Source of the DNA: Verrucomicrobiota bacterium
Lineage (GTDB): Bacteria; Verrucomicrobiota; Verrucomicrobiia; CAIQCK01
Length of the DNA: 64,000 bases
Assembly (NCBI GenBank): GCA_026397915.1
Contig: JAPLTX010000027.1
Span: 119,349-183,348 of the forward strand
Direction of reading: 5' to 3'
Shown piece by piece: positions 24,822-32,899 of this stretch. Position 1 is the first letter of the stretch; each line of letters opens with the position of its first letter. Made by a program: the position numbers and the translations under genes. The notes beneath the pieces are model-generated. The model saw only the letters and a program-made list of their open reading frames with translations, was not told the DNA's origin and did not search any database.

Positions 24822-25480
24822 AAGCTTGCGGTTCTGACACACCCCAATTCCTCAATCCGTTCGAGAAAATTCAGATCACTCAGAACCGACTGCCTCACTG
24901 GCAGCAGGATGGCGTTACGTATTTCGTCACGTTTCGGCTGGCGGATTCCATTCCTGCGGACAAGCTGGCCCGGTGGAAAAGCGAACGCGAGGTCTGGATG
25001 CGCCTTCATCCGCCGCCTTGGACAGCGCAGGTCGAACGCGATTATCTCGAACGCTTCGCCCACACTACGGAGTGCTGGCTCGACAAAGGTTACGGCGCGT
25101 GCCTGCTGCGAGCGGGCGAGCCGCAACGCATCGTTGCCAACGCCCTCGCTCATTTCGAAGGCCAGCGCCATCACAGCCACGCCTGGGTGGCGATGCCGAA
25201 CCACATCCACGCGTTGTTCTCATTGATCGAGGGCTGCCAGTTGGAAACCTTGATTCAAAGTTGGAAAGGTTTCACGGCGCATGAAATCAATCGCGTCACC
25301 GGTCGCGCCGGGACATTGTGGGAACGCGACTATTTTGACCGGTTGGTTCGTGACTCGAAGCATTTCTGGAACTGCGTGCGCTATATCCGCCGCAACCCAT
25401 TGAAAGCAAAACTGCAACCCGGCCAATATGTGCTGTTCGAAAGCAATTTCGTTCTCGGTGTGTTGAATCAACAACTGTAA
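24761..25480 (+). CDS. REP-associated tyrosine transposase (RAYT, Y1 family)
   Basis: A 239-residue single-strand DNA transposase of the IS200/IS605-related Y1 group. The HUH motif is in AMPNHIHALF (H148 and H150) and the nucleophile is Y191 in WERDYFDRLVRD; both are intact. The conserved start of the domain is LPHWQQDGVTYFVTFRLADS. The first ~30 residues are unlike the family because they are read through a REP; no other start codon exists in frame, so ATG 24761 or 24764 must be used. REP pairs flank the gene on both sides, as expected of a RAYT that mobilises REPINs. It interrupts the uxuA-exuT pair. Confidence 0.92.
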   Translation: MMRNNVTNQNEAAGTPPLPAKACGSDTPQFLNPFEKIQITQNRLPHWQQDGVTYFVTFRLADSIPADKLARWKSEREVWMRLHPPPWTAQVERDYLERFAHTTECWLDKGYGACLLRAGEPQRIVANALAHFEGQRHHSHAWVAMPNHIHALFSLIEGCQLETLIQSWKGFTAHEINRVTGRAGTLWERDYFDRLVRDSKHFWNCVRYIRRNPLKAKLQPGQYVLFESNFVLGVLNQQL

Positions 25481-25490
25481 TTGAAACCTT

Positions 25491-25611
25491 TAGCTGGGAG
25501 AGGCGGCTTTCCAGCCGCCTCACCACGGCACAAAATGAAACGGCAGCGTGATGATGAATCCGTTCGCGAAAAACCAAGACAAGGCGGCTGGAAAGACGCC
25601 TCTCCCAGCTA
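25491..25611. repeat. REPIN 2: inverted pair of 31-nt REP elements
   Basis: The second inverted pair: 25491-25521 (TAGCTGGGAGAGGCGGC followed by GCCGCCTC after a TTTCCA loop) and 25581-25611 (inverted). The spacer is 59 bases. The four REPs in this window differ almost only in the loop; the last has a G-to-T change in its stem. The right-hand REP ends 4 bases before the start codon of the MFS gene and replaces the usual ribosome-binding region. Confidence 0.85.
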
Positions 25612-25615
25612 CGTC

Positions 25616-26899
25616 ATGAACGCCACAATCCCACAAACCCCGACGCGACGCGGCGGCTTTCGCTGGACGATTTGCGCGCTGTTGTTTGCCGCTACGACCA
25701 TCAACTACATGGACCGCCAGATTCTCGGCATCCTGGCGTCCACGTTGCAGACGGAGTTCGGCTGGAACGAAATCGAATACGGCCACATCGTCACCGCGTT
25801 TCAGGCCGCCTATGCCATCGGCATGGCGCTGTTCGGGCGCGTGATTGATCTCATTGGCACCAAGCACGGCTACTCGCTGGCGATGGCGCTCTGGAGCCTG
25901 GCGGCGATGGCCCATGCGTTGGCGCGGTCAGCGTTCGGCTTCGGCGCCGCGCGGTTCGCGCTGGGCTTCGGCGAGGCTGGCAACTTCCCCGCCGCGGTCA
26001 AGGCGGTGGCGGAGTGGTTCCCTCGACGCGAACGCGCACTGGCGACGGGCCTGTTCAACGCCGGCTCCAATATCGGCGCGGTCATCGCCCCGGCGGTGGT
26101 GCCGTGGCTGACGTTGCGCTACGGCTGGCAGGCGGCGTTTATCGTGGTCGGCGCGGTTGGGTTCATCTGGATGGGGTTTTGGGCGGTGTTCTATCACGCG
26201 CCGCGGTTGTCGCCGCGCGTCTCGCCGGAGGAACTGGCGCTTATCCACAGCGACGCGCCTGAGCCGTCCACCGAAAAAATCCCGTGGCGCAGCCTGCTCC
26301 GGCACCGGCAAACATGGGCGTTCATTGTGGGCATCGGGGTTTCGTCGCCGATCTGGTGGTTCTATCTCTACTGGCTGCCGAAGTTTCTGAACCAGCAGTA
26401 TGGCCTCGACCTTGCCCATCTCGGCCCGCCGCTCATTGTCGTCTATACGATGACCTGCGTGGGCAGCATCGGCGGCGGCTGGTTGTCGTCGCATCTGCTG
26501 CGGCGCGGCTGGTCCGTCAACGCCAGCCGCAAGACGGCGATGCTCGTCTGTGCGCTCTGCGTCGTGCCGGTGATGTTCGCCGCGCGCGCCTCCAACGTCT
26601 GGCTCGCGACGGCACTCGTCGGCTTGGCGACGGCGGCCCACGCAGGTTGGGCAGCAAATCTCTTCACGATGGTTTCGGACATGTTCCCCAAGCAGGCGGT
26701 CGCGTCGGTCGTCGGTTTGGGCGGCATGTTCGGCTCCTGCACGGCGATGTTGTTTTCGGAATCGGCCGGCCTCATTCTCCAAGCGACCGGCAGCTACTGG
26801 AGCCTGTTCTTCATCGCCGGCTGCGCGTATCCGCTGGCGCTGGCGGTGATGCACGCGCTGACGCCGCGAATGACGCCGGTGGAATTCCGGCGCGACTAG
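25616..26899 (+). CDS. exuT: MFS transporter, ExuT-like hexuronate permease
   Basis: A 427-residue inner-membrane permease with 12 predicted helices of the anion:cation symporter branch. TM1 reads ALLFAATTINYMDRQ (the YMDR motif is typical of ExuT/GudP). MFS signature segments include GRVIDLIGTKHG, ARFALGFGEAGNFPAAVKAV and EWFPRRERALATGLFNAG. The likely substrate is glucuronate or galacturonate, supported by uxuA one gene upstream. I chose ATG 25616; the frame stays open to 25481, but those 45 residues would be REP sequence. No Shine-Dalgarno sequence is visible because a REP abuts the start. Confidence 0.87.
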   Translation: MNATIPQTPTRRGGFRWTICALLFAATTINYMDRQILGILASTLQTEFGWNEIEYGHIVTAFQAAYAIGMALFGRVIDLIGTKHGYSLAMALWSLAAMAHALARSAFGFGAARFALGFGEAGNFPAAVKAVAEWFPRRERALATGLFNAGSNIGAVIAPAVVPWLTLRYGWQAAFIVVGAVGFIWMGFWAVFYHAPRLSPRVSPEELALIHSDAPEPSTEKIPWRSLLRHRQTWAFIVGIGVSSPIWWFYLYWLPKFLNQQYGLDLAHLGPPLIVVYTMTCVGSIGGGWLSSHLLRRGWSVNASRKTAMLVCALCVVPVMFAARASNVWLATALVGLATAAHAGWAANLFTMVSDMFPKQAVASVVGLGGMFGSCTAMLFSESAGLILQATGSYWSLFFIAGCAYPLALAVMHALTPRMTPVEFRRD

Positions 26900-26911
26900 A
26901 AGACCACGACA

Positions 26912-28075
26912 ATGCCGACACAACCTTCCAACATCAGCCGACAGCAGCAAGTGCGGCGCGTGCTCGCCCGCCAGCGGCCCGACCGCATCGTCTATGCGCC
27001 GAACTGCTGGCAATGGTTCGCGCACCATCTCAACCACGGCCTGCTCCCGCCGGAACTCGCGCACTGCCGCACGCAGCTCGACCTCATCAAACATCTGGGC
27101 CTCGACGTCTTCAGCCGCAACGTCTATTGCGACCAGCAGCATTGCTGGTTCGGTGGCTTGGCCGAGGAAGTCTGGGACGGCGTTGAGGCGCGCGAGGAAG
27201 TCCGCATCGAGGGACGCGACCGTGTTATCACCCGGACCTACCGCACGCGGCGCGGCACGCTGACCGAGCGGCAGCGTTACGTCTTCGCCGACTCCACGCT
27301 CGTGCAGGAGATCTTCACGCTTGATGACGTGCCGGACCCGCTGGGCACGCTGGAGGAACTGCTGCGGGCGCGTCGCTGGCGTTTCCTGCCGGAGCGATAC
27401 GCACAGGAACAGGCACGCGTCGGCGACGACGGCTTGGTGGTGGCGGGCGAACTCCACAGCCCGCTCAAGGCGCTGCACTTCCTCGCCGGCGCGGTCAACG
27501 CCACCTATCTCATCGCCGACGACGAAGCTCGCGTGCGGGAGCTGCTCGCGCTCCATGAGGCGGCGCAGCTCGACCTCGCGCGCCAGATGGCCGCGGCGGG
27601 CGTGCCGGCGATGATGACGATGGACAACCTCGACGCGGCATTTCACACGCCGGCCTACGTCGAGAAGTTCTCCGCGTCGTTCTACGAGAAGGCGAGCCGC
27701 ATCGCGCACGAGCACGGCAGCACGTTCTTCATCCACGCCTGCGGCCGGCAGCGGGCCAACCTCAAGTTCATTGATTCGCTCGGCGTGGACGGCCTCGAAG
27801 GCGTGGCGTTCCCGCCGCTCGGCGACACGCAACTCGACGAAGCAATGCAGTTGACCAGCGACCGGTTCATTATCACCGGCGGCATCAGTGCGATGGAGAC
27901 GGAAAAGTTCCAAAGCGCCGACGAAGTGCGGCGTTACGTCGAGGATCTGTTCCGGCGGCTGCGGCCCTACGCGCACCGCTTCATGCTGGCGGCAAGCTGC
28001 AACACCTCCATCCGCACGCCATGGAAGGCCCTCCAGTGGTTCCGCGATGCGTGGCGGGAATTCGCGGTTGGTTAG
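26912..28075 (+). CDS. Uroporphyrinogen decarboxylase (UroD) family protein
   Basis: A 387-residue cytoplasmic protein of the UroD/MtaA/CmuA superfamily, not a haem-pathway HemE. Seen are TMDNLDAAFHTPAYVEKF, FFIHACGRQRANL with an H-x-C element, FIITGGISAME, and MLAASCNTSI at the C-terminus. The His and Cys residues match the zinc-thiolate site of methyltransferase members rather than decarboxylases. In PVC genomes such genes often sit in sugar loci. Here it lies 12 bases after exuT and 12 bases before the glucuronidase-like gene. Its reaction is unknown. Confidence 0.8.
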   Translation: MPTQPSNISRQQQVRRVLARQRPDRIVYAPNCWQWFAHHLNHGLLPPELAHCRTQLDLIKHLGLDVFSRNVYCDQQHCWFGGLAEEVWDGVEAREEVRIEGRDRVITRTYRTRRGTLTERQRYVFADSTLVQEIFTLDDVPDPLGTLEELLRARRWRFLPERYAQEQARVGDDGLVVAGELHSPLKALHFLAGAVNATYLIADDEARVRELLALHEAAQLDLARQMAAAGVPAMMTMDNLDAAFHTPAYVEKFSASFYEKASRIAHEHGSTFFIHACGRQRANLKFIDSLGVDGLEGVAFPPLGDTQLDEAMQLTSDRFIITGGISAMETEKFQSADEVRRYVEDLFRRLRPYAHRFMLAASCNTSIRTPWKALQWFRDAWREFAVG

Positions 28076-28087
28076 AGGGAAGCTCTT

Positions 28088-30766
28088 ATGAATAAGAATC
28101 TTTGTTGGACCATCTTGCTGGCGTTGTGCTTCGCGCTGAATGCGGACGCTGCGCCCACTGAGACTGTTGCCATTGTCTCGTCGGAGCGGCTCCCAACTTC
28201 CGAACTCGCCAGCTATCTCGGCCGCATCTATCCGCAGACACGCTTTGTGACCGCGAGCAAACTGCCCGTGGCAGGCAAGGCCATTCTGGTCGGCAGCGAC
28301 GCTTCCGTCAGGTCTTTGATTGCCGACGCCAACCTCTCCGAGCCGGAAAGCTACGCGGTGCGCAGCCAGTCCCGCTGCGATCTGCAACTCGGCGTTATCG
28401 CCGGCGCGGACGCTCGCGGCGCGGTGTATGGCGTCTATGCGTTGCTGGAGAAACTCGGTTGCGGCTTCTACCTCTCATGCGACGCCTTGCCCCCAACGCG
28501 GACGGAGTCGTTCTCGTTTGATGGCTGGTCGCTGTCGAGCGCGCCGACCGTGCGCGACCGGTTCGTTTTCAACTGGCACAACTTCCTCAGCGGCTGCTCG
28601 ACGTGGAACCTTGCGGACTGGAATCGTTGGACCGACCAGTCGCAGAAGCAGGGCTACAACGGCATCATGGTCCACGCCTATGGCAACAACCCGATGGTCA
28701 GTTTCACACTCAACGGCAAGACCAAGCCCGTCGGTTATCTCTCCACGACCACCAAGGGGCGCGACTGGTCCACGATGCATGTCAACGACGTGCGCCGGCT
28801 CTTTGGCGGTGAGGTGTTCAGCGCGCCAGTCTTTGGCGCCGACGCGGCGCAGGTGCTGGACGGCCAGCGCGCCGCCGCGGTGCAGAAGCTCATGCGCGGC
28901 GTGTTCGCCCATGCGCAGCAACGAGGAATGGATGTTTACTTTGCCGACGACGTGGACACGATTTCCGCGAACCCGCAGGAGTTGATTCGCACGCTGCCGG
29001 AAGACGCACGCTTCCCGATCCAGATGCAGGCCGTGGGCTGGATGGGGCAGGATGCCGGCAAGCTGTGGCTTGCCAACCCCGAGACGCCGGAGGGCTACCG
29101 CTACTACAAGGCGCAGGTCACGGCATTGATGAAAGCGTATCCGCAGATTACCTGTCTGGTCGTCTGGTTCCGGCAGGGCGGCACGCCGTGGATGGAGGTC
29201 AAGGTCGCCGAGATGCCGACGCGCTGGCAGGAAGAATGGCGGGCCGAGCTCGCACGCACGCCGGAGGCCAAGAAGCTCTGGCACGCACCGCAGATGTTCG
29301 CCATCGGCAAGATCGTTCGCGCATTCGACCGCGCGCTGAAAGAACTCGGCCACGACCGCGTGCAACTGGCGTCGGGCACGTGGGACTTCAAGTTCCTCGC
29401 GCCGTGCCACCGGTTCTTCCCGCCGCACGTGAAACTGATCGGTCTCGACTACAATGCCCTCCACGGCCGCCCGCAGCTCGGTGATGACGAGTCGCGCCAA
29501 GTTATCCGCGATGTGGCGGCGTGTCGTCCGGTGATTCCAGTTATCTGGGCTCACCACGACGACGGCAACTACATCGGCCGGCCCTATACACCGTTCACGA
29601 GCTTCGCTACGAAACTCGCCGACGCGAAGGCGAGCGGGTTCGGCATTATCCACTGGACGACGCGGCCGCTGGACCTCTACTTCAAGAGCCACGCCGAGCA
29701 GGTTTGGAGCGCCACGAAGGACCGGCCGCTACGCGCGACGTGCGACGACATGGCGACGCGCTTGTTCGGCGCGAACACCCGCGGAGCAATGGGCACGTAT
29801 CTCGAACGCTGGGTGACTGACGCGCCGAACTTCGCAAGAGAGACGAGCGACTTCTTCATTGATCGTCCGCTGACGAACATCACACAGGTTGTCACCGGCT
29901 GCCGCGAGCGGCTCAAGCTCATAGAGCGGGTGGATACTGCGAAGCTCGCGCCGGAACAACGTGACCGCGTGAATTACTTCAAGGGACAGGAAGAGTTCAT
30001 CGCCACTTTCTTCCAAGCGCATGAGCAGTTCCAGAACGCGCAGGCCGCGCTCAAGAAAGGCGACCTCGCTGCCGCAAGCGCCGCAATGACCGGTTGCCAG
30101 CCGGTGCCAGTGATCGAGTGGTTCGCAAAATTCAGTTCGATCGGCTGTATCACGCGCGGAGAGCAGGGCTTGGTGGTTTCGATTAACACGCGCTGGCTGC
30201 CGCACATCATGCGCTTGCGCCAGCAACTCGGTTTGGAGCCGGTGCGTTACAACTATGGTCCGACCTCGCACGACCCGCTTGCGCAAGCGCCTGGCCGGTT
30301 CACGTTCCATTTCGACGCGAAACGTCGCCTCTGGCAGACGCTCGGCGCGCAGGAGACGGGCGCGCAAACATTCGCGGCACCGAAAACAGCCGACGAGATG
30401 TGCCGCAGCGGCATTGAGATCGACAAGCCGATCACGCTGGCGTTGCGACCCATCGCGGGCGCCAAGAAGGACACCGCTACCGTGCCTGCCGGCGATTACC
30501 GGTTGCGGCTGCTGATGCTCGACCCGGTGTCGAAGGCGGCGGGGCAGCGCGTGTTCAGCGTGTCGTTGGGCGGCGCGGTCGTGGCAAACCGCGTGGACGT
30601 TTTCGCCGAGTCGGGTGGCCAGCGGCGCGTATTAGAGCGTGTGTGGCCGGTGAAGCTGGATCGCCCCGGTTGTGTGACGGTCACGCTGACACCGGTGAAG
30701 GGAAAGGTCCTGATCTGTGGCGCGGTGCTGGAACCGGTCTCGGTATCGGTTGCGTCGAAACCTTGA
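28088..30766 (+). CDS. Secreted alpha-glucuronidase-like glycoside hydrolase
   Basis: An 892-residue protein with a Sec signal peptide (ILLALCFALNADA). The first ~130 residues form an N-terminal hexosaminidase/glucuronidase-type domain with the hallmark ARGAVYGVYALLEKLGCGFY. A large barrel follows (VFNWHNFLSG, GYNGIMVHAYGNN, VYFADDVDTISANP, VIWAHHDDGNYIG, GIIHWTTRPLD) and then helical and beta-rich C-terminal regions. The order recalls GH67/GH115 alpha-glucuronidases and DUF4838 proteins, but catalytic residues cannot be assigned by eye. A role in cutting glucuronosyl side chains is inferred from uxuA and exuT upstream. Confidence 0.7.
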   Translation: MNKNLCWTILLALCFALNADAAPTETVAIVSSERLPTSELASYLGRIYPQTRFVTASKLPVAGKAILVGSDASVRSLIADANLSEPESYAVRSQSRCDLQLGVIAGADARGAVYGVYALLEKLGCGFYLSCDALPPTRTESFSFDGWSLSSAPTVRDRFVFNWHNFLSGCSTWNLADWNRWTDQSQKQGYNGIMVHAYGNNPMVSFTLNGKTKPVGYLSTTTKGRDWSTMHVNDVRRLFGGEVFSAPVFGADAAQVLDGQRAAAVQKLMRGVFAHAQQRGMDVYFADDVDTISANPQELIRTLPEDARFPIQMQAVGWMGQDAGKLWLANPETPEGYRYYKAQVTALMKAYPQITCLVVWFRQGGTPWMEVKVAEMPTRWQEEWRAELARTPEAKKLWHAPQMFAIGKIVRAFDRALKELGHDRVQLASGTWDFKFLAPCHRFFPPHVKLIGLDYNALHGRPQLGDDESRQVIRDVAACRPVIPVIWAHHDDGNYIGRPYTPFTSFATKLADAKASGFGIIHWTTRPLDLYFKSHAEQVWSATKDRPLRATCDDMATRLFGANTRGAMGTYLERWVTDAPNFARETSDFFIDRPLTNITQVVTGCRERLKLIERVDTAKLAPEQRDRVNYFKGQEEFIATFFQAHEQFQNAQAALKKGDLAAASAAMTGCQPVPVIEWFAKFSSIGCITRGEQGLVVSINTRWLPHIMRLRQQLGLEPVRYNYGPTSHDPLAQAPGRFTFHFDAKRRLWQTLGAQETGAQTFAAPKTADEMCRSGIEIDKPITLALRPIAGAKKDTATVPAGDYRLRLLMLDPVSKAAGQRVFSVSLGGAVVANRVDVFAESGGQRRVLERVWPVKLDRPGCVTVTLTPVKGKVLICGAVLEPVSVSVASKP

Positions 30767-30791
30767 GGCGGACACTTCGCACCGCGCAGTT

Positions 30792-32897
30792 CTACTGCGG
30801 GCCTTCGAGGCGGAAGTCGTCGAAGTAGGCGGTGCCGGTGCCGACCATTTGGAGGAAGAGGTTGAAGGGCAGCGCTTGGCCGCGGCTGGCCTTCGAACCG
30901 GGAATGGCGAAGGTGCGCGTGAACTGCTGCCACGACGGTGTCAGGCCCTGCGAGCCGTCCACTTTGTGAACTTCCCACTGGCCGGTGCCGCGGCGGGCGG
31001 GATTTTCGATTGCTTCGACCATGCCGAGGAACCAGTTGAGCTTGATGTCCTGGCCGCGGCTCCAGAAGGAGAACGTGTAGTTCTTGCCGATGACGAGCGG
31101 GTTGGTAGCGATGCGCAGCCATTTGCCGCCGAGTTCCCACGTGTGCGGCAACCAGTTTTGCAGGCCCCAACCCCAACCGGAGTGGGCTTCCCAAAACATG
31201 TTGTAGCCGGGATAGCCGTGACGGTAGGACCATTTCAGGAAGTATTTTCCGCTCTTCGGTTTGACAACTTCACCGCCGGGGCTGGTGTCGGACTGGAGCG
31301 CCTCGGGCAGGAAACAGGAATTGGAGTAGAGCGAGTAGGCATAGGCCCAAGCAAGCGGTCGCATGCTGTCTTTCTCGACGTCGGTGCCCATCACGTCTCG
31401 CAGCGGCCCCATGACCGGATTGCCTTTCGTGCCTTTGTTCAACGACACTTGGATGCGACCGTCGGGACGGCCGAGGAGCAGGTCGAGAAGGCCGTCTTCG
31501 TTCCAGTCGCAGGGACAAGCGAACGTCATTGGCCACAGTTCGATCTCGCCGCGGTGTTTGGTGAGTTGCGGGAAGGCAGCTTCAAGGACGAAACGGTTGA
31601 GACGCGCGAGGTCGGGGCCTTGGGGCTGTTTGGCGAGCAGCTCCTTCGCTTCCGGACACAGGACGAGGCCGGCGCAATAGTTGGTGCTGTAGAGGCTCGC
31701 GCCTGAAAGAAGTTTGTTGAACCCGATCACGAGCGCGGGCGGCAGCTTCGGCTTGATCACCTTGTTGGTGTTGTGCTCGGTGATCATCGTCATCACGTTG
31801 GTTTCCAGCCGTGTGCAGAGGAATTTCGAGAACGGATCCTTGGCCTGCTGGAGCTTCACAACGATGGCGGTCGGGTTTTTCAGGTCGGCCAGACGCACGG
31901 CAGGCGAGTCCTCGTGGCCAACGGGAACGTAACCGGTGAAATCAAGCACCGTCGGCGCGGCCTTGCCCAGCAAGGCGGCGACGCCGCCGATGAAGCTCTG
32001 GCGCTTGCCGCGAAAAAAGCAGACTCGGCCTTCACGCTCACCCACGATCAAGTCAAGCAAACCGTCGCCATCCCAGTCGCAGGCGGCAGGCGTCAACTGC
32101 TCGCGGCCTTCGCCGTAGGCTAGCGGGTATTTGCAGCCGTCCTCGAACTTGGGATTCTGGGCCGAGCCGGTGTTGAGGTAAATCCAGACGCTGTTGGCGG
32201 AGTAGGTGCCTTCGCCTACGATAAGGTCGAGTCGGCCGTCGGCATTCCAATCGCAAACCCACGGGGAGGCGTAGTTGCCAATGACGAGCGGTTTCTTGCC
32301 GTAGTTGAGCGGTTTGGCGTCAAGGTTGTCGTTGAAATGGCCGTAAACGCCGATGCGCGGCTTGGCCATCGCGGCAGTGAATTTCGGCTCGGCGCGATTG
32401 CCGATGTTGAGCACGGCATGGACGTAACCCTCGGAATCACCGATGACGAAGTCCAGCAGGCCGTCGCCGTTCCAATCGCAGACGTTCAGTTTGCAGGAGG
32501 CGCCGTAGAAACTGGGGAAGAACTTGCCTGTCTTGAAAACCGGCTTGCCTTTCTCACCGTAGTTCTTAAACCACCAGATGAAACCGTTGGAATCGCCGAC
32601 GACAAGGTCTTTCTTGCCGTCGCCGTCGAGGTCCACGAAGTTCGGTGAACTCGGAAACGCGATGGAGCTGGCGGTGGCGCCTTCGACGATGATGGACTGG
32701 TTGCGCGACTGCACCAACAGCCGGCCGGTGCTGTCCACGCCATCCCACGTGTTCGGCAGCGGCGCGACCAGCTCGAAGTCGGCGTTGACGATGTGGTTGC
32801 TACCTGCGCCGTGCAGCGGGACGGCAGCCAGAAAACAGGCGGCCGTGATCAGCGAGAGACAGGCGCGGCGCAGGTTGTGGGGTGGCTTCAGGTGCAT
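30792..32897 (-). CDS. Secreted FG-GAP/VCBS-repeat protein
   Basis: A 701-residue exported protein (signal LSLITAACFLAAVPLHGAG). At least five FG-GAP repeats are visible, each with a calcium-binding DxDxDGxxD loop: DLDGDGKKDLVVGDSNG, DWNGDGLLDFVIGDSEG, DWNADGRLDLIVGEG, DWDGDGLLDLIVGEREG and DWNEDGLLDLLLGRPDG. They form a beta-propeller. The last ~200 residues look like a jelly-roll carbohydrate-binding domain (YTFSFWSRGQDIKLNWFLG ... TAYFDDFRLEGPQ). A surface binding or adhesion role is likely. The ATG at 32897 lies 2 bases after the stop of the DUF4159 gene, indicating an operon. Confidence 0.8.
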   Translation of the reverse strand: MHLKPPHNLRRACLSLITAACFLAAVPLHGAGSNHIVNADFELVAPLPNTWDGVDSTGRLLVQSRNQSIIVEGATASSIAFPSSPNFVDLDGDGKKDLVVGDSNGFIWWFKNYGEKGKPVFKTGKFFPSFYGASCKLNVCDWNGDGLLDFVIGDSEGYVHAVLNIGNRAEPKFTAAMAKPRIGVYGHFNDNLDAKPLNYGKKPLVIGNYASPWVCDWNADGRLDLIVGEGTYSANSVWIYLNTGSAQNPKFEDGCKYPLAYGEGREQLTPAACDWDGDGLLDLIVGEREGRVCFFRGKRQSFIGGVAALLGKAAPTVLDFTGYVPVGHEDSPAVRLADLKNPTAIVVKLQQAKDPFSKFLCTRLETNVMTMITEHNTNKVIKPKLPPALVIGFNKLLSGASLYSTNYCAGLVLCPEAKELLAKQPQGPDLARLNRFVLEAAFPQLTKHRGEIELWPMTFACPCDWNEDGLLDLLLGRPDGRIQVSLNKGTKGNPVMGPLRDVMGTDVEKDSMRPLAWAYAYSLYSNSCFLPEALQSDTSPGGEVVKPKSGKYFLKWSYRHGYPGYNMFWEAHSGWGWGLQNWLPHTWELGGKWLRIATNPLVIGKNYTFSFWSRGQDIKLNWFLGMVEAIENPARRGTGQWEVHKVDGSQGLTPSWQQFTRTFAIPGSKASRGQALPFNLFLQMVGTGTAYFDDFRLEGPQ

Positions 32898-32899
32898 GG

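Noticed and set aside
25928..28387. An 819-codon minus-strand frame opposite exuT and the UroD-family gene
   Set aside because: It runs across two well-supported genes and their junction and has the arginine/histidine-rich composition of a GC-rich shadow frame.
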